A stretch of 5,614 bases of DNA from an uncultured Collinsella sp. (GTDB taxonomy: Bacteria; Actinomycetota; Coriobacteriia; Coriobacteriales; Coriobacteriaceae): assembly GCA_902496115.1 (NCBI GenBank), contig CABUZK010000069.1, positions 1 to 5,614 of the forward strand, read 5' to 3'. Under the pieces are notes generated by a model, which saw nothing but the letters and a program-made list of their open reading frames with translations, did no database searches and was not told the DNA's origin. Shown piece after piece: positions 1-5,540 of the stretch. Both the position numbers and the translations under genes were made by a program. Every line of letters begins with the position of its first letter. Position 1 is the stretch's first letter.

Positions 1-71
1 AGCTACCTCGAACGAAAGACGAATGCGCCGCGCTTGTGGCTCGGCTGACCGAAAACCGATAAACAAAAGCT
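1..71. other. Leader of the methyltransferase fragment; possible tail of an upstream gene
   Basis: Two plus-strand frames are open from the left edge and then stop. One ends with TGA at 46-48 and reads ...NAPRLWLG. The other ends with TAA at 60-62 and reads ...ALVARLTENR. Either could be the last codons of a gene lying mostly outside the window and closely spaced to the methyltransferase, but the stretch is too short to choose between them and I recognise neither tail. Just before the ATG at 72 there is only an A-rich stretch (AAACAAAAGCT), with no good Shine-Dalgarno sequence. No promoter is evident. Confidence 0.25.
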
Positions 72-632
72 ATGATCCGATTTCTCTACATAGACCTCTT
101 TTGCGGTGCCGGTGGTACCAGCACGGGCGTTGAGGCGGCACGCTTGCACGGCGAGCAGGTCGCCAAGGTGATCGCATGCGTCAATCACGATGCCAACGCG
201 ATCGCTTCGCACGCGGCCAACCATCCCGACGCGCTGCACTTTGTCGAGGACATCCGCACGCTGAACCTCGACCGGCTACTGGCCCATGTCGAGGTCTCAC
301 GGAAACAATACCCCGCCGCCCGCGTGGTGTTGTGGGCATCGCTGGAATGCACCAACTTCTCGATCGCCAAAGGAGGCCAAAGCCGCGACGCAGACAGCCG
401 CACGCTGGCCGAGCACCTTTTCCGCTACATCGACGCGCTGCGCCCCGACTATATCCAAATCGAAAATGTCAAGGAGTTCATGACGTGGGGGCCGCTCGCG
501 GTGAAAGTCGTCGATGACCTTACCAATCGTGAGCGCTTCGTTGTAGCAGGGGATGATGACGGCGATGGATTCAGAATTCACTCAATGCTCCTTATACATT
601 CAATCCTTGAAAGTATAGCCGTTTGCGCCTGA
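72..632 (+). CDS. Truncated C5-cytosine DNA methyltransferase (N-terminal fragment, probable pseudogene)
   Basis: This is the N-terminal catalytic part of an S-adenosylmethionine-dependent DNA (cytosine-5) methyltransferase. Visible motifs are the SAM-binding motif I, DLFCGAGGT (residues 8-16), a motif IV variant ECTNFS with the presumed catalytic Cys93 (92-97) followed by AKGGQSRDADSRT, and motif VI ENV (131-133) followed by KEFMTWGPL. Family members usually run to 300-450 residues, with motif VIII, a target-recognition domain and motifs IX-X. All of these are missing. Homology appears to stop at about Leu142 (base 497). The last ~44 residues, from AVKVVDDL onward, are the antisense translation of a glycosyltransferase gene start, so they are not a real methyltransferase C-terminus. 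The start at 72 fits the family N-terminus (short lead, then YIDLFCGAGG), but the ribosome site is weak. The product is very unlikely to be active. Enzymes of this kind come from restriction-modification systems, phages or conjugative elements, which suggests a mobile origin. Family assignment is firm; loss of function is inferred. Confidence 0.8.
   Translation: MIRFLYIDLFCGAGGTSTGVEAARLHGEQVAKVIACVNHDANAIASHAANHPDALHFVEDIRTLNLDRLLAHVEVSRKQYPAARVVLWASLECTNFSIAKGGQSRDADSRTLAEHLFRYIDALRPDYIQIENVKEFMTWGPLAVKVVDDLTNRERFVVAGDDDGDGFRIHSMLLIHSILESIAVCA
495..581 (-). pseudogene. 5' remnant of a family 2 glycosyltransferase gene
   Basis: On the minus strand a GTG at 581-579 starts a frame reading MNSESIAVIIPCYNEALTIG, then KVIDDFHRE. 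This is the classic N-terminus of a GT-A fold family 2 glycosyltransferase of the dolichol-phosphate-mannose-synthase/polyprenol type, where IIPCYNE is the nucleotide-binding first strand and loop. A good Shine-Dalgarno AAGGAG (minus strand of 588-593) lies 6 bases before the GTG. After Glu29 the frame runs into antisense of the methyltransferase and family resemblance ends (RPPRHELLD...). Only ~29 of an expected 230-330 codons remain. Such enzymes move a sugar from a nucleotide donor to a lipid carrier or glycan, which fits the divergently placed polysaccharide exporter. The frame stays open to 297 but only by reading methyltransferase DNA backwards. Assignment rests on a short but very characteristic motif. 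Confidence 0.7.
612..617 (-). promoter_or_regulatory. Candidate -10 box for the glycosyltransferase remnant
   Basis: The minus strand reads TATACT here, about 30 bases before the GTG start at 581, which would give a leader of roughly 25 bases carrying the AAGGAG ribosome site. The hexamer about 17 bases upstream (TTAGGA) is a poor -35 match. If active, the promoter now drives antisense RNA into the methyltransferase fragment. Confidence 0.35.
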
Positions 633-696
633 CATCCTAAGATGTGGGATAGTTCTCCAGTTTTGCTGCGCGAATCATTTACTTTGCTGTCGGGTC

Positions 697-702
697 TATA
701 CT
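697..702 (+). promoter_or_regulatory. Candidate -10 box for the ABC exporter operon
   Basis: TATACT lies about 40 bases before the GTG start at 742 and just ahead of the AAGGGAG ribosome site at 727-733. No good TTGACA-like -35 is visible at 16-18 bases upstream. The same hexamer appears on the opposite strand at 612-617, so the intergenic region looks like a back-to-back promoter pair. Confidence 0.4.
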
Positions 703-741
703 GTACGTTTGTCAACGATTACGAGTAAGGGAGTTGCATCC

Positions 742-1587
742 GTGTCGGATCAGACAAAGCAACAAGAAACTCGCAGTCTGCCTGCGACGTTTGCTAAGAA
801 TGAATTTGAGAAGGATGCGTTTATCCTTCGCCAGCTGGTTACCAAGGATTTTAAAATCAAGTATCGCCGCAGTGTTCTGGGCGTCGCATGGTCGGTGCTC
901 AATCCGCTGCTGATGATGATCGTCATGGCCATCGTGTTCTCGACGATTTTTGGCCAGGGCCGCAATGGCTCAATGACACCCGAGATGTACCCGCTGTACT
1001 TGATCGTGGGTAACATTACCTTTGCCGTCATGTCCGAGTCTACGAACCAGGCCCTGACGTCGATCGTGGGTGCTGCCCCTTTGCTCAAGAAAGTTAAGGT
1101 GCACCGCTGGGTCTTCCCGGTGCAGAAGGTGCTCTTCTCGCTAGTCAACTTTGCCTTCTCGCTGGTTGCCGTCGCCATCGTTATGCTGTGGTTCCGCGTT
1201 ATGCCTTCTTGGCACCTGATTCTGCTGCCGGTTTGCCTGCTGCTGCTTATGTGCTTCTGCATGGGCCTGGGCATGATGCTCTCTGCCCTTACGGTCTTTT
1301 TCCGCGACGTTATGCATCTGTGGAGCGTCATCATTACGGCGTGGACTTACATTACGCCCATCTTCTGGACGACTGACTATATTGCGCAAATGCCGCATCT
1401 CGTGCGTATCTTGATGTATGCGAACCCCATGTACAACTACCTGCAGTTTATGCGCGATATCTTCCTGTTCCAGACTACGCCCTCGCTTATGACGTTTGGT
1501 ATGTGTGTCGCTTGGGCGGTCCTTGCGCTTGTTATTGGCTACACCGTGTTCCATAAGTCCGAGCGCAAATTTATCCTCTACATCTAA
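742..1587 (+). CDS. ABC-2 type polysaccharide/teichoic-acid export permease (TagG/Wzm-like)
   Basis: This is the membrane subunit of an ABC exporter that moves a lipid-linked glycan (O-antigen-like polysaccharide, rhamnan or teichoic-acid-type polymer) out of the cytoplasm, paired with the ATPase that follows. The 281-residue protein has a cytoplasmic amphipathic N-terminal part, then the family stretch KDFKIKYRRSVLGVAWS (about 35-51). Roughly six hydrophobic spans follow, near 46-70, 84-104, 127-150, 157-183, 192-212 and 251-270. The conserved cytoplasmic segment FFRDVMHLW lies at 186-194. Length is normal for the family. I chose GTG at 742 because AAGGGAG at 727-733 sits 8 bases ahead of it. 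An in-frame TTG at 709 would add 11 residues but has no ribosome site. The stop codon TAA overlaps the ribosome site of the next gene, so the two are co-transcribed. The divergent glycosyltransferase remnant supports a surface-polysaccharide role. The exported polymer cannot be told from sequence. Confidence 0.9.
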   Translation: MSDQTKQQETRSLPATFAKNEFEKDAFILRQLVTKDFKIKYRRSVLGVAWSVLNPLLMMIVMAIVFSTIFGQGRNGSMTPEMYPLYLIVGNITFAVMSESTNQALTSIVGAAPLLKKVKVHRWVFPVQKVLFSLVNFAFSLVAVAIVMLWFRVMPSWHLILLPVCLLLLMCFCMGLGMMLSALTVFFRDVMHLWSVIITAWTYITPIFWTTDYIAQMPHLVRILMYANPMYNYLQFMRDIFLFQTTPSLMTFGMCVAWAVLALVIGYTVFHKSERKFILYI

Positions 1588-1598
1588 GGAGTGCTGTG

Positions 1599-2366
1599 AT
1601 GACTGAATCTGTTGTTGATTACAGCGAGCAGCCTCTGGCTGTCGAGGTCGACGACGTCACCATGATCTTTAACATGGCGTCCGAGTCGCTGACCAACCTC
1701 AAGGAGTACTTCATCAAGCTTGCCAAGCACGAGCTGTTCTTTGAGGAGTTTAGGGCACTTAAGCACATCTCGTTCGATATTCATCGCGGCGAGGTCGTGG
1801 GCCTGGTCGGTACCAACGGCTCTGGCAAATCCACGATGCTCAAGATTATCGCCGGTGTGCTCGAGCCCAGCGAGGGCAGCGTTAAGGTGCACGGCAACAT
1901 CGCGCCTCTGATTGAGCTTGGCGCCGGTTTTGACCCCGAGCTGACCGCCCGCGAGAACATTTATTTGAACGGCGCGCTGCTCGGCTATACCAAGGAGTTC
2001 ATCGACGCCAATTTTGACGGCATTATTGAGTTCGCTGAGCTGCAGAATTTTGTCGATATGCCGCTTAAGAACTTCTCTTCAGGCATGGTGGCGCGTATCG
2101 CCTTTGCAATCGCGACGATTACCGAGCCCGATATTCTGATCGTTGACGAGACGCTGTCCGTCGGTGACGTGTTTTTCCAGCAGAAGTGCGAGGACCGCAT
2201 CCAGCACTTTATCCAGAGCGGTGACGTGACGGTTCTGTTCGTTTCGCACTCCATGGAGCAGGTTGAGCGTATCTGCCAGCGTGCCGTTTGGATTGAGAAG
2301 GGTGACCTTCGCATGGACGGCCCGGTCGATGAGGTCTGCAAGGCGTACCGCGAGCAGTTCAACTAG
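1599..2366 (+). CDS. ABC exporter ATP-binding subunit (TagH/Wzt-like, short form)
   Basis: This cytoplasmic ATPase powers the TagG/Wzm-like permease encoded just upstream. In the 255-residue form it shows, in order: a family-specific insertion before the nucleotide site (about 26-52, ending FRALKHISF), Walker A GTNGSGKST (71-79), a Q-loop region with IELGAGFDPELTARENI (105-121), a signature segment with the non-canonical NFSSGM in place of LSGGQ (158-163), Walker B ILIVDE (179-184), a D-loop SVGD (187-190) and the switch histidine in VSHS (215-218). The altered signature and the pre-Walker insertion are typical of the polysaccharide/teichoic-acid exporter subfamily. It ends soon after the nucleotide-binding domain, so it lacks both the C-terminal carbohydrate-binding domain of long Wzt proteins and the extension of Bacillus TagH. 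AAGGAG at 1586-1591 is 7 bases from ATG 1599. GTG 1596 is only 4 bases away and less likely. Confidence 0.92.
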   Translation: MTESVVDYSEQPLAVEVDDVTMIFNMASESLTNLKEYFIKLAKHELFFEEFRALKHISFDIHRGEVVGLVGTNGSGKSTMLKIIAGVLEPSEGSVKVHGNIAPLIELGAGFDPELTARENIYLNGALLGYTKEFIDANFDGIIEFAELQNFVDMPLKNFSSGMVARIAFAIATITEPDILIVDETLSVGDVFFQQKCEDRIQHFIQSGDVTVLFVSHSMEQVERICQRAVWIEKGDLRMDGPVDEVCKAYREQFN

Positions 2367-2368
2367 GT

Positions 2369-2374
2369 TATAAT
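2369..2374 (+). promoter_or_regulatory. Candidate -10 box for the tRNA-Arg gene
   Basis: A perfect TATAAT lies 2 bases after the ATPase stop codon and 44 bases before the tRNA. No convincing -35 hexamer lies 16-18 bases upstream, where the DNA is still coding. I see no terminator between the exporter operon and the tRNA, so read-through from the operon is an alternative source of the tRNA. Confidence 0.35.
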
Positions 2375-2418
2375 TACTTGCGCTTGGCCGAATTGTTTGG
2401 CTGGGCGTGCGGTTATTT

Positions 2419-2495
2419 GCTCCATTAGCTCAGTTGGATAGAGCAGGGGACTTCTAATCCCAAGGTCGACGGTTCGAATCCGCCATGGAGCACCA
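2419..2495 (+). tRNA. tRNA-Arg, anticodon UCU
   Basis: A full cloverleaf can be folded. The acceptor stem pairs GCTCCAT (2419-2425) with ATGGAGC (2485-2491), the D-stem is GCTC/GAGC around AGTTGGATA, and the anticodon stem GGGGA/TCCCA encloses loop CTTCTAA with anticodon TCT at 2453-2455. The T-loop is TTCGAAT (2473-2479), the discriminator is A at 2492 and CCA is encoded at 2493-2495. UCU decodes AGA, and AGG by wobble; these look uncommon in the neighbouring genes. The first anticodon-stem pair is a G-A mismatch and the T-stem holds one A-C mismatch (2469/2483); all other pairs are good. A strong terminator follows 9 bases later. Confidence 0.96.
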
Positions 2496-2504
2496 TCGTT
2501 TATT

Positions 2505-2536
2505 AAGCCCGGACCGCTTGATGGTCTGGGCTTTTT
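2505..2536 (+). terminator. Intrinsic terminator after tRNA-Arg
   Basis: AAGCCCGGACC (2505-2515) pairs with GGTCTGGGCTT (2523-2533) around a 7-base loop, with one G-U pair, and runs into TTTTT (2532-2536). It is a classic rho-independent terminator in the plus direction. In the minus direction the stem is followed by only a weak AATAA-rich tract. It might still help stop transcription from aroQ, which converges on it from the right and has no other terminator that I can see. Confidence 0.85.
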
Positions 2537-2598
2537 CGTCTTGTATGCTGCTGGAGCCGAGTGCGAGCAAGCCACCGCTGTTTGTTGGGGTTGGCATT

Positions 2599-3036
2599 TT
2601 ACTTTTCGAGATACTCTTTCAGCAGCTCCAACGCATGGGCATAGCCCTGCAAGCCCTCGCCGGTGATGGTGGCGAAGCAGGCTAGGCGCGCATAGCTCAC
2701 CTGGCGGAAGTCCTCGCGCGTCTCTATGGCGCTGATGTGGACTTCGACGGCAGGGATGGCGACGGCCTTGAGGGCGTCGAGGATGGCCACGCTCGTGTGC
2801 GTGTAGGCAGCCGGGTTGATGACAATGCCGTCGACCTTGCCGTAAGCCTCCTGGATCTTGTCGACGATGCTGCCCTCGTGGTTGGACTGGAAGACCTCGA
2901 CCTCGTCAAAACCCTGTGCAGCGCCTGCCTCCTGGCAGATCTGGACCAGGTGGTCGTAGTTGTCACTGCCGTAGATGCCCGGCTCGCGAATGCCGAGCAT
3001 GTTGAGGTTGGGGCCGTTGATGACGAGTGCTTTCAT
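2599..3036 (-). CDS. aroQ: 3-dehydroquinate dehydratase, type II
   Basis: This cytoplasmic enzyme dehydrates 3-dehydroquinate to 3-dehydroshikimate, the third step of the shikimate pathway. The 145-residue length is typical of the dodecameric type II family. Visible motifs are NGPNLNMLGIREPGIYG (7-23) with the active-site Arg17 and catalytic Tyr22 on the flexible lid, FQSNHEGSIVDKI (49-61), INPAAYTHTS (73-82) with Asn74, and VEVHIS (97-102) with the catalytic His100, then REDFR. The residue after HIS is Ala, where Asn is common. I chose ATG 3036 because AAAGGAAG (minus strand of 3042-3049) lies 5 bases ahead and the family motif begins 6 residues in. The frame stays open further upstream to 3252 but that is antisense-like read-through of aroEK. 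It is the last gene of the pheA-aroEK-aroQ series, separated from aroEK by 85 bases that contain a hairpin. Confidence 0.96.
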   Translation of the reverse strand: MKALVINGPNLNMLGIREPGIYGSDNYDHLVQICQEAGAAQGFDEVEVFQSNHEGSIVDKIQEAYGKVDGIVINPAAYTHTSVAILDALKAVAIPAVEVHISAIETREDFRQVSYARLACFATITGEGLQGYAHALELLKEYLEK

Positions 3037-3077
3037 GGTTGCTTCCTTTGCGGTTGGGCGGGCGGTGAGGCGGAACG

Positions 3078-3120
3078 AAAAACCACCACAAAGGTGCCTG
3101 TCCCCTTTGTGGCGGTTTTT
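3078..3120. repeat. Hairpin with GGGGACAGGCACC core between aroEK and aroQ; possible terminator or dispersed repeat
   Basis: Two 17-base arms (3078-3094 and 3104-3120) pair around the 9-base loop 3095-3103. The one imperfect pair (3085/3113) becomes a G-U wobble in minus-strand RNA. The hairpin begins 1 base after the aroEK stop codon. In the minus direction it ends in TTTTT, so it has the form of an intrinsic terminator; it also ends in TTTTT in the plus direction. The minus strand of the loop and its borders reads AAAGGGGACAGGCACCTTT. From memory this core recurs in many dispersed hairpins in coriobacteria and other bacteria, so this may be a repeat copy and not a purpose-built terminator. 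Confidence 0.75.
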
Positions 3121-3121
3121 C

Positions 3122-4372
3122 TTAGAGAGCGGGTGGGAGGGTGTCGAGGACGGCGCGGGCGGTGTTGGCGGCGCAGTCGCGCGAGTCGATGATGTGGTCG
3201 GCCCAGGCGCGGTAGCGCGGCATGCGCTGCTCGGCGAGCTTTTCGATGCCATCGCGGGCAGTGATGGGGCGTCCCTTATGAGCGAGTTCGTCGAGCTTGC
3301 GGTTAAGCATCACGATTTGGCTGTTCTGGTGCAGCAGCGGATAGTTTTCATCGCGCGTGACCACGCCGCCGCCGGTGGAGAGCACCAGGCCGCTGCGCTT
3401 GGAGATGTCGGCCAGCGCCGCTGTCTCCTGCTCGCGGAAGGCCACCTCGCCGTGCTCGACGATAAAGTCGGCGCAGGGCATACCCAGGCGCTCCTCGAGG
3501 GCGCGATCGAGATCGATGTGCTCGCGGCCCGTGAGCTGGGCGATCTGCTCGCCCACGCGGGTCTTGCCCGAGCCCGGCATGCCGATGAGCGCGATGTTTT
3601 GCTCGCGGCGGGACAGACGTTCCGTCACATCCAGGATGCGCTCGTGCGGGGTGACTTTGCCGGTGTAGCGCTCAACAGCCTGTGCTGCTTGTGCCACAAG
3701 CATGAGCAGGCCGCCGATGCAGGGGATGCCGCGGCGCTCGGCCTCGAGCATCAGACCCGTGCGGGCGGGGTTGTAGACAATGTCGATGACGCCCTCGAGC
3801 GCATCGAGGCCTTCGAGCGCGCAGGGAGCGTCGGGGCAGTGGGGGAACATGCCGGCAGGCGTGCAGTTGACGAGCAGCGCGGCATCGGATTGCTGCGCGA
3901 TGTTGTCGTAATTGACCTCGCTCGTGCGACCTACGGGTACGACGATGGCGCCCAGATCGCCGAGCACCATGCTGGCCGTAGTGCCCGCGCCACCGGTGGC
4001 GCCGAGCACAAGGACCTTCTTGTCGGCAACTTCAACGCCCAGCTCTTCGACCAGACACTGAAAACCAAAGTAGTCGGTGTTGTCGCCGCGCAGGAGGCCA
4101 TCGGGCAGGCGCGTGATAGTGTTGACGTTGCCCATGCGTTCGGCCAGGGGGCTCAACTCGTCCAGGTAGTCCATGACGGCACGCTTGTAGGGGATGGTCA
4201 CGTTGGTGCCTTCCCATTCATCGCCCGTCATAAAAGCCTCGAGATCCTCGGGCTCACGCTCAAAACGCACATACTCCAGGCCTGCGAGCTCCTTGTAGAT
4301 GGTCGGGGTGTAGCTGTGGCCCAGCACACGGCCTAGCACGCCGTAGGGGCGGGTTGTGGCGGTATCGGTCAT
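3122..4372 (-). CDS. Fused shikimate dehydrogenase - shikimate kinase (AroE-AroK)
   Basis: One 416-residue cytoplasmic protein carries two consecutive shikimate-pathway activities: NADPH-dependent reduction of 3-dehydroshikimate to shikimate, then ATP-dependent phosphorylation to shikimate 3-phosphate. The AroE half (about 8-250) shows LGHSYTP (17-23) at the substrate site, NVTIPYK with catalytic Lys63, GNVNT (81-85), DNTD with Asp100, the NADP-binding loop GATGGAG (124-130) and VGRTSE (147-152). The AroK half (about 258-416) has the P-loop GMPGSGKT (264-271), DLDR with Asp287 and Asp289, FRE (312-314), STGGGVV (332-338), lid GRPI (367-370) and RMPRY (383-387). Both active sites look intact. 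The start ATG directly follows the pheA stop (TAG-ATG). Its ribosome site GGAGG lies inside the end of pheA, so translation is probably coupled. HSYT in place of the usual HS-x-S is a mild departure at a substrate-contact serine. Confidence 0.94.
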   Translation of the reverse strand: MTDTATTRPYGVLGRVLGHSYTPTIYKELAGLEYVRFEREPEDLEAFMTGDEWEGTNVTIPYKRAVMDYLDELSPLAERMGNVNTITRLPDGLLRGDNTDYFGFQCLVEELGVEVADKKVLVLGATGGAGTTASMVLGDLGAIVVPVGRTSEVNYDNIAQQSDAALLVNCTPAGMFPHCPDAPCALEGLDALEGVIDIVYNPARTGLMLEAERRGIPCIGGLLMLVAQAAQAVERYTGKVTPHERILDVTERLSRREQNIALIGMPGSGKTRVGEQIAQLTGREHIDLDRALEERLGMPCADFIVEHGEVAFREQETAALADISKRSGLVLSTGGGVVTRDENYPLLHQNSQIVMLNRKLDELAHKGRPITARDGIEKLAEQRMPRYRAWADHIIDSRDCAANTARAVLDTLPPAL

Positions 4373-5518
4373 CTAGAGCACCTCCGTGTAGCTGCCAAAG
4401 TAGGTAAAGCTCTCGCACACGTCGTCGATGGAATCGAGCAAGTCGTCGAGGGCCTTGCTGCCAAAGGGGCAGTCCAGGTCAAAGTAGAACATAAACTCAA
4501 AGTCGTGGCCGGGGATGGGGCGGCTCTCAAGCTTGATGAGGTTGATGTTGAGCGCGTAGAAGCGCTCGAGCACGCGGTAGAGGGCGCCCGGCTCGTTGGC
4601 CGTGGTGATCATGAGCGAGGTGCGGTTGGCACCGGGATAAACGCGCGGCTCGCGGCTGATGACGACAAAGCGCGTGTAGTTGTTGTCCGAGTCCTGGATG
4701 TTGGACTCCAGCACCTCCAAGCCGTAGAGCGCCGCACAGCTGCGCGAGGCGATGGCGGCGACGTCGGTGCGTTCGGAGTTGGCGACCATCTCGGCCGACA
4801 TGGCGGTGTTGGGGTACTTGGTGGCATGCAGGCCGTGGCCCTCGATAAAGCCGGCGCACTGGGCAATGGCTTGGCCGTGGCTGTAGACCTCGCGCACGTC
4901 GGCGAGCTTGGTGCCGGGTTTGACGAGCAGGTTGTGATCGATCTTGAGGCGCAGCGAGCGCACGATATGGAAGTCGAACTGTGCAAGCAGGTCGTAGACG
5001 GCGTTGACCGAGCCGGCAGTGGAGTTTTCGATGGGCAGCACGCCAAACTCGCAAAAGCCGTCACGTACGGCGCGCATGACGCCCTCGAAGGTATCAAAGA
5101 AGGCGATATCGGGTACGTCGAAGAGCTTGCACGCGGCGATCTGGCTGTAGGCGCCTTCGACGCCCTGGCAGGCGACGGTAGCCGTCTGTGGGAAGGGCGT
5201 GTCAAAGGCTACGGCCGTGGCATGGGCCTTTTGCGACACTGTGATGCCCTTGACCTCGTTGATGTAGCGCTGCTGCTCGGCCTTGCTCATGCTCATGAGA
5301 AGGCGGAACAGGGTGATGGTCTGGGCCTCGTAGCGCTCGGGTGCGCGGCTGGCGAGGTTGTTGAGTTTGGAGCGCTCGCGGGCGGGGTCGAAGACGGCCT
5401 TACCCATCTCGATCTTGGATTTGGCGACTTCGGTGGCAATGTCCATGCGCTCGACAAAGCTGTTGAGCAGCGTAGTGTCGATGCCATCGATGGCCTGGCG
5501 AATATCGGCAAGGTCCAT
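4373..5518 (-). CDS. pheA: Bifunctional chorismate mutase / prephenate dehydratase (P-protein) with ACT domain
   Basis: It converts chorismate to prephenate and then to phenylpyruvate, the committed branch to phenylalanine, in the cytoplasm. The 381-residue protein has three parts. An AroQ-class chorismate mutase (about 1-90) keeps Arg7, Arg24, Lys35, Asp44, Arg47 and Glu48, which match E. coli Arg11, Arg28, Lys39, Asp48, Arg51 and Glu52. A prephenate dehydratase domain (about 112-290) has CQGVEGAYS (117-125), PIENSTAGSV (162-171), a SHGQAIAQC segment (213-221) and the catalytic-site TRF (282-284). A C-terminal ACT domain (about 298-372) carries GAL (311-313) and ESRP (331-334), the known phenylalanine-binding motifs, so feedback inhibition by phenylalanine is expected. 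I prefer ATG 5518 because AAAGGGG (minus strand of 5524-5530) lies 5 bases ahead. An ATG at 5533 would add 5 residues, would contain that ribosome site and has none of its own. Confidence 0.95.
   Translation of the reverse strand: MDLADIRQAIDGIDTTLLNSFVERMDIATEVAKSKIEMGKAVFDPARERSKLNNLASRAPERYEAQTITLFRLLMSMSKAEQQRYINEVKGITVSQKAHATAVAFDTPFPQTATVACQGVEGAYSQIAACKLFDVPDIAFFDTFEGVMRAVRDGFCEFGVLPIENSTAGSVNAVYDLLAQFDFHIVRSLRLKIDHNLLVKPGTKLADVREVYSHGQAIAQCAGFIEGHGLHATKYPNTAMSAEMVANSERTDVAAIASRSCAALYGLEVLESNIQDSDNNYTRFVVISREPRVYPGANRTSLMITTANEPGALYRVLERFYALNINLIKLESRPIPGHDFEFMFYFDLDCPFGSKALDDLLDSIDDVCESFTYFGSYTEVL
4381..4385 (-). promoter_or_regulatory. Ribosome binding site of aroE-aroK inside pheA
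   Basis: The minus strand reads GGAGG within the last codons of pheA, 8 bases before the aroEK ATG. Since the pheA stop touches that ATG, ribosomes ending pheA can re-initiate at once. This supports a shared transcript and translational coupling. Confidence 0.75.
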
Positions 5519-5540
5519 GGAGGCCCCTTTCACGTGTCGG

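Noticed and set aside
2419..2495. tRNA-Arg as the attachment site of an integrated element
   Set aside because: No copy of the tRNA 3' end, integrase or element gene is found on either side in the window. The methyltransferase fragment lies about 1.9 kb away, beyond an intact operon.
2485..2685. Small plus-strand open frame starting inside the tRNA
   Set aside because: It would begin in the tRNA acceptor arm, cross the terminator and run antisense into aroQ. It has no ribosome site and no recognisable domain.
2599..3252. N-terminally extended aroQ starting at 3252
   Set aside because: The extra 72 residues overlap aroEK and translate a Ser/Thr/Pro-rich shadow. The family N-terminus and a good ribosome site point to ATG 3036.
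2975..4336. Long plus-strand open frame (453 codons) opposite aroE-aroK
   Set aside because: The minus strand codes for two well-conserved enzyme domains here. The plus frame is a low-complexity Ala/Val/Gly/Asp-rich shadow of GC-rich codon use, with no ribosome site or family motif.
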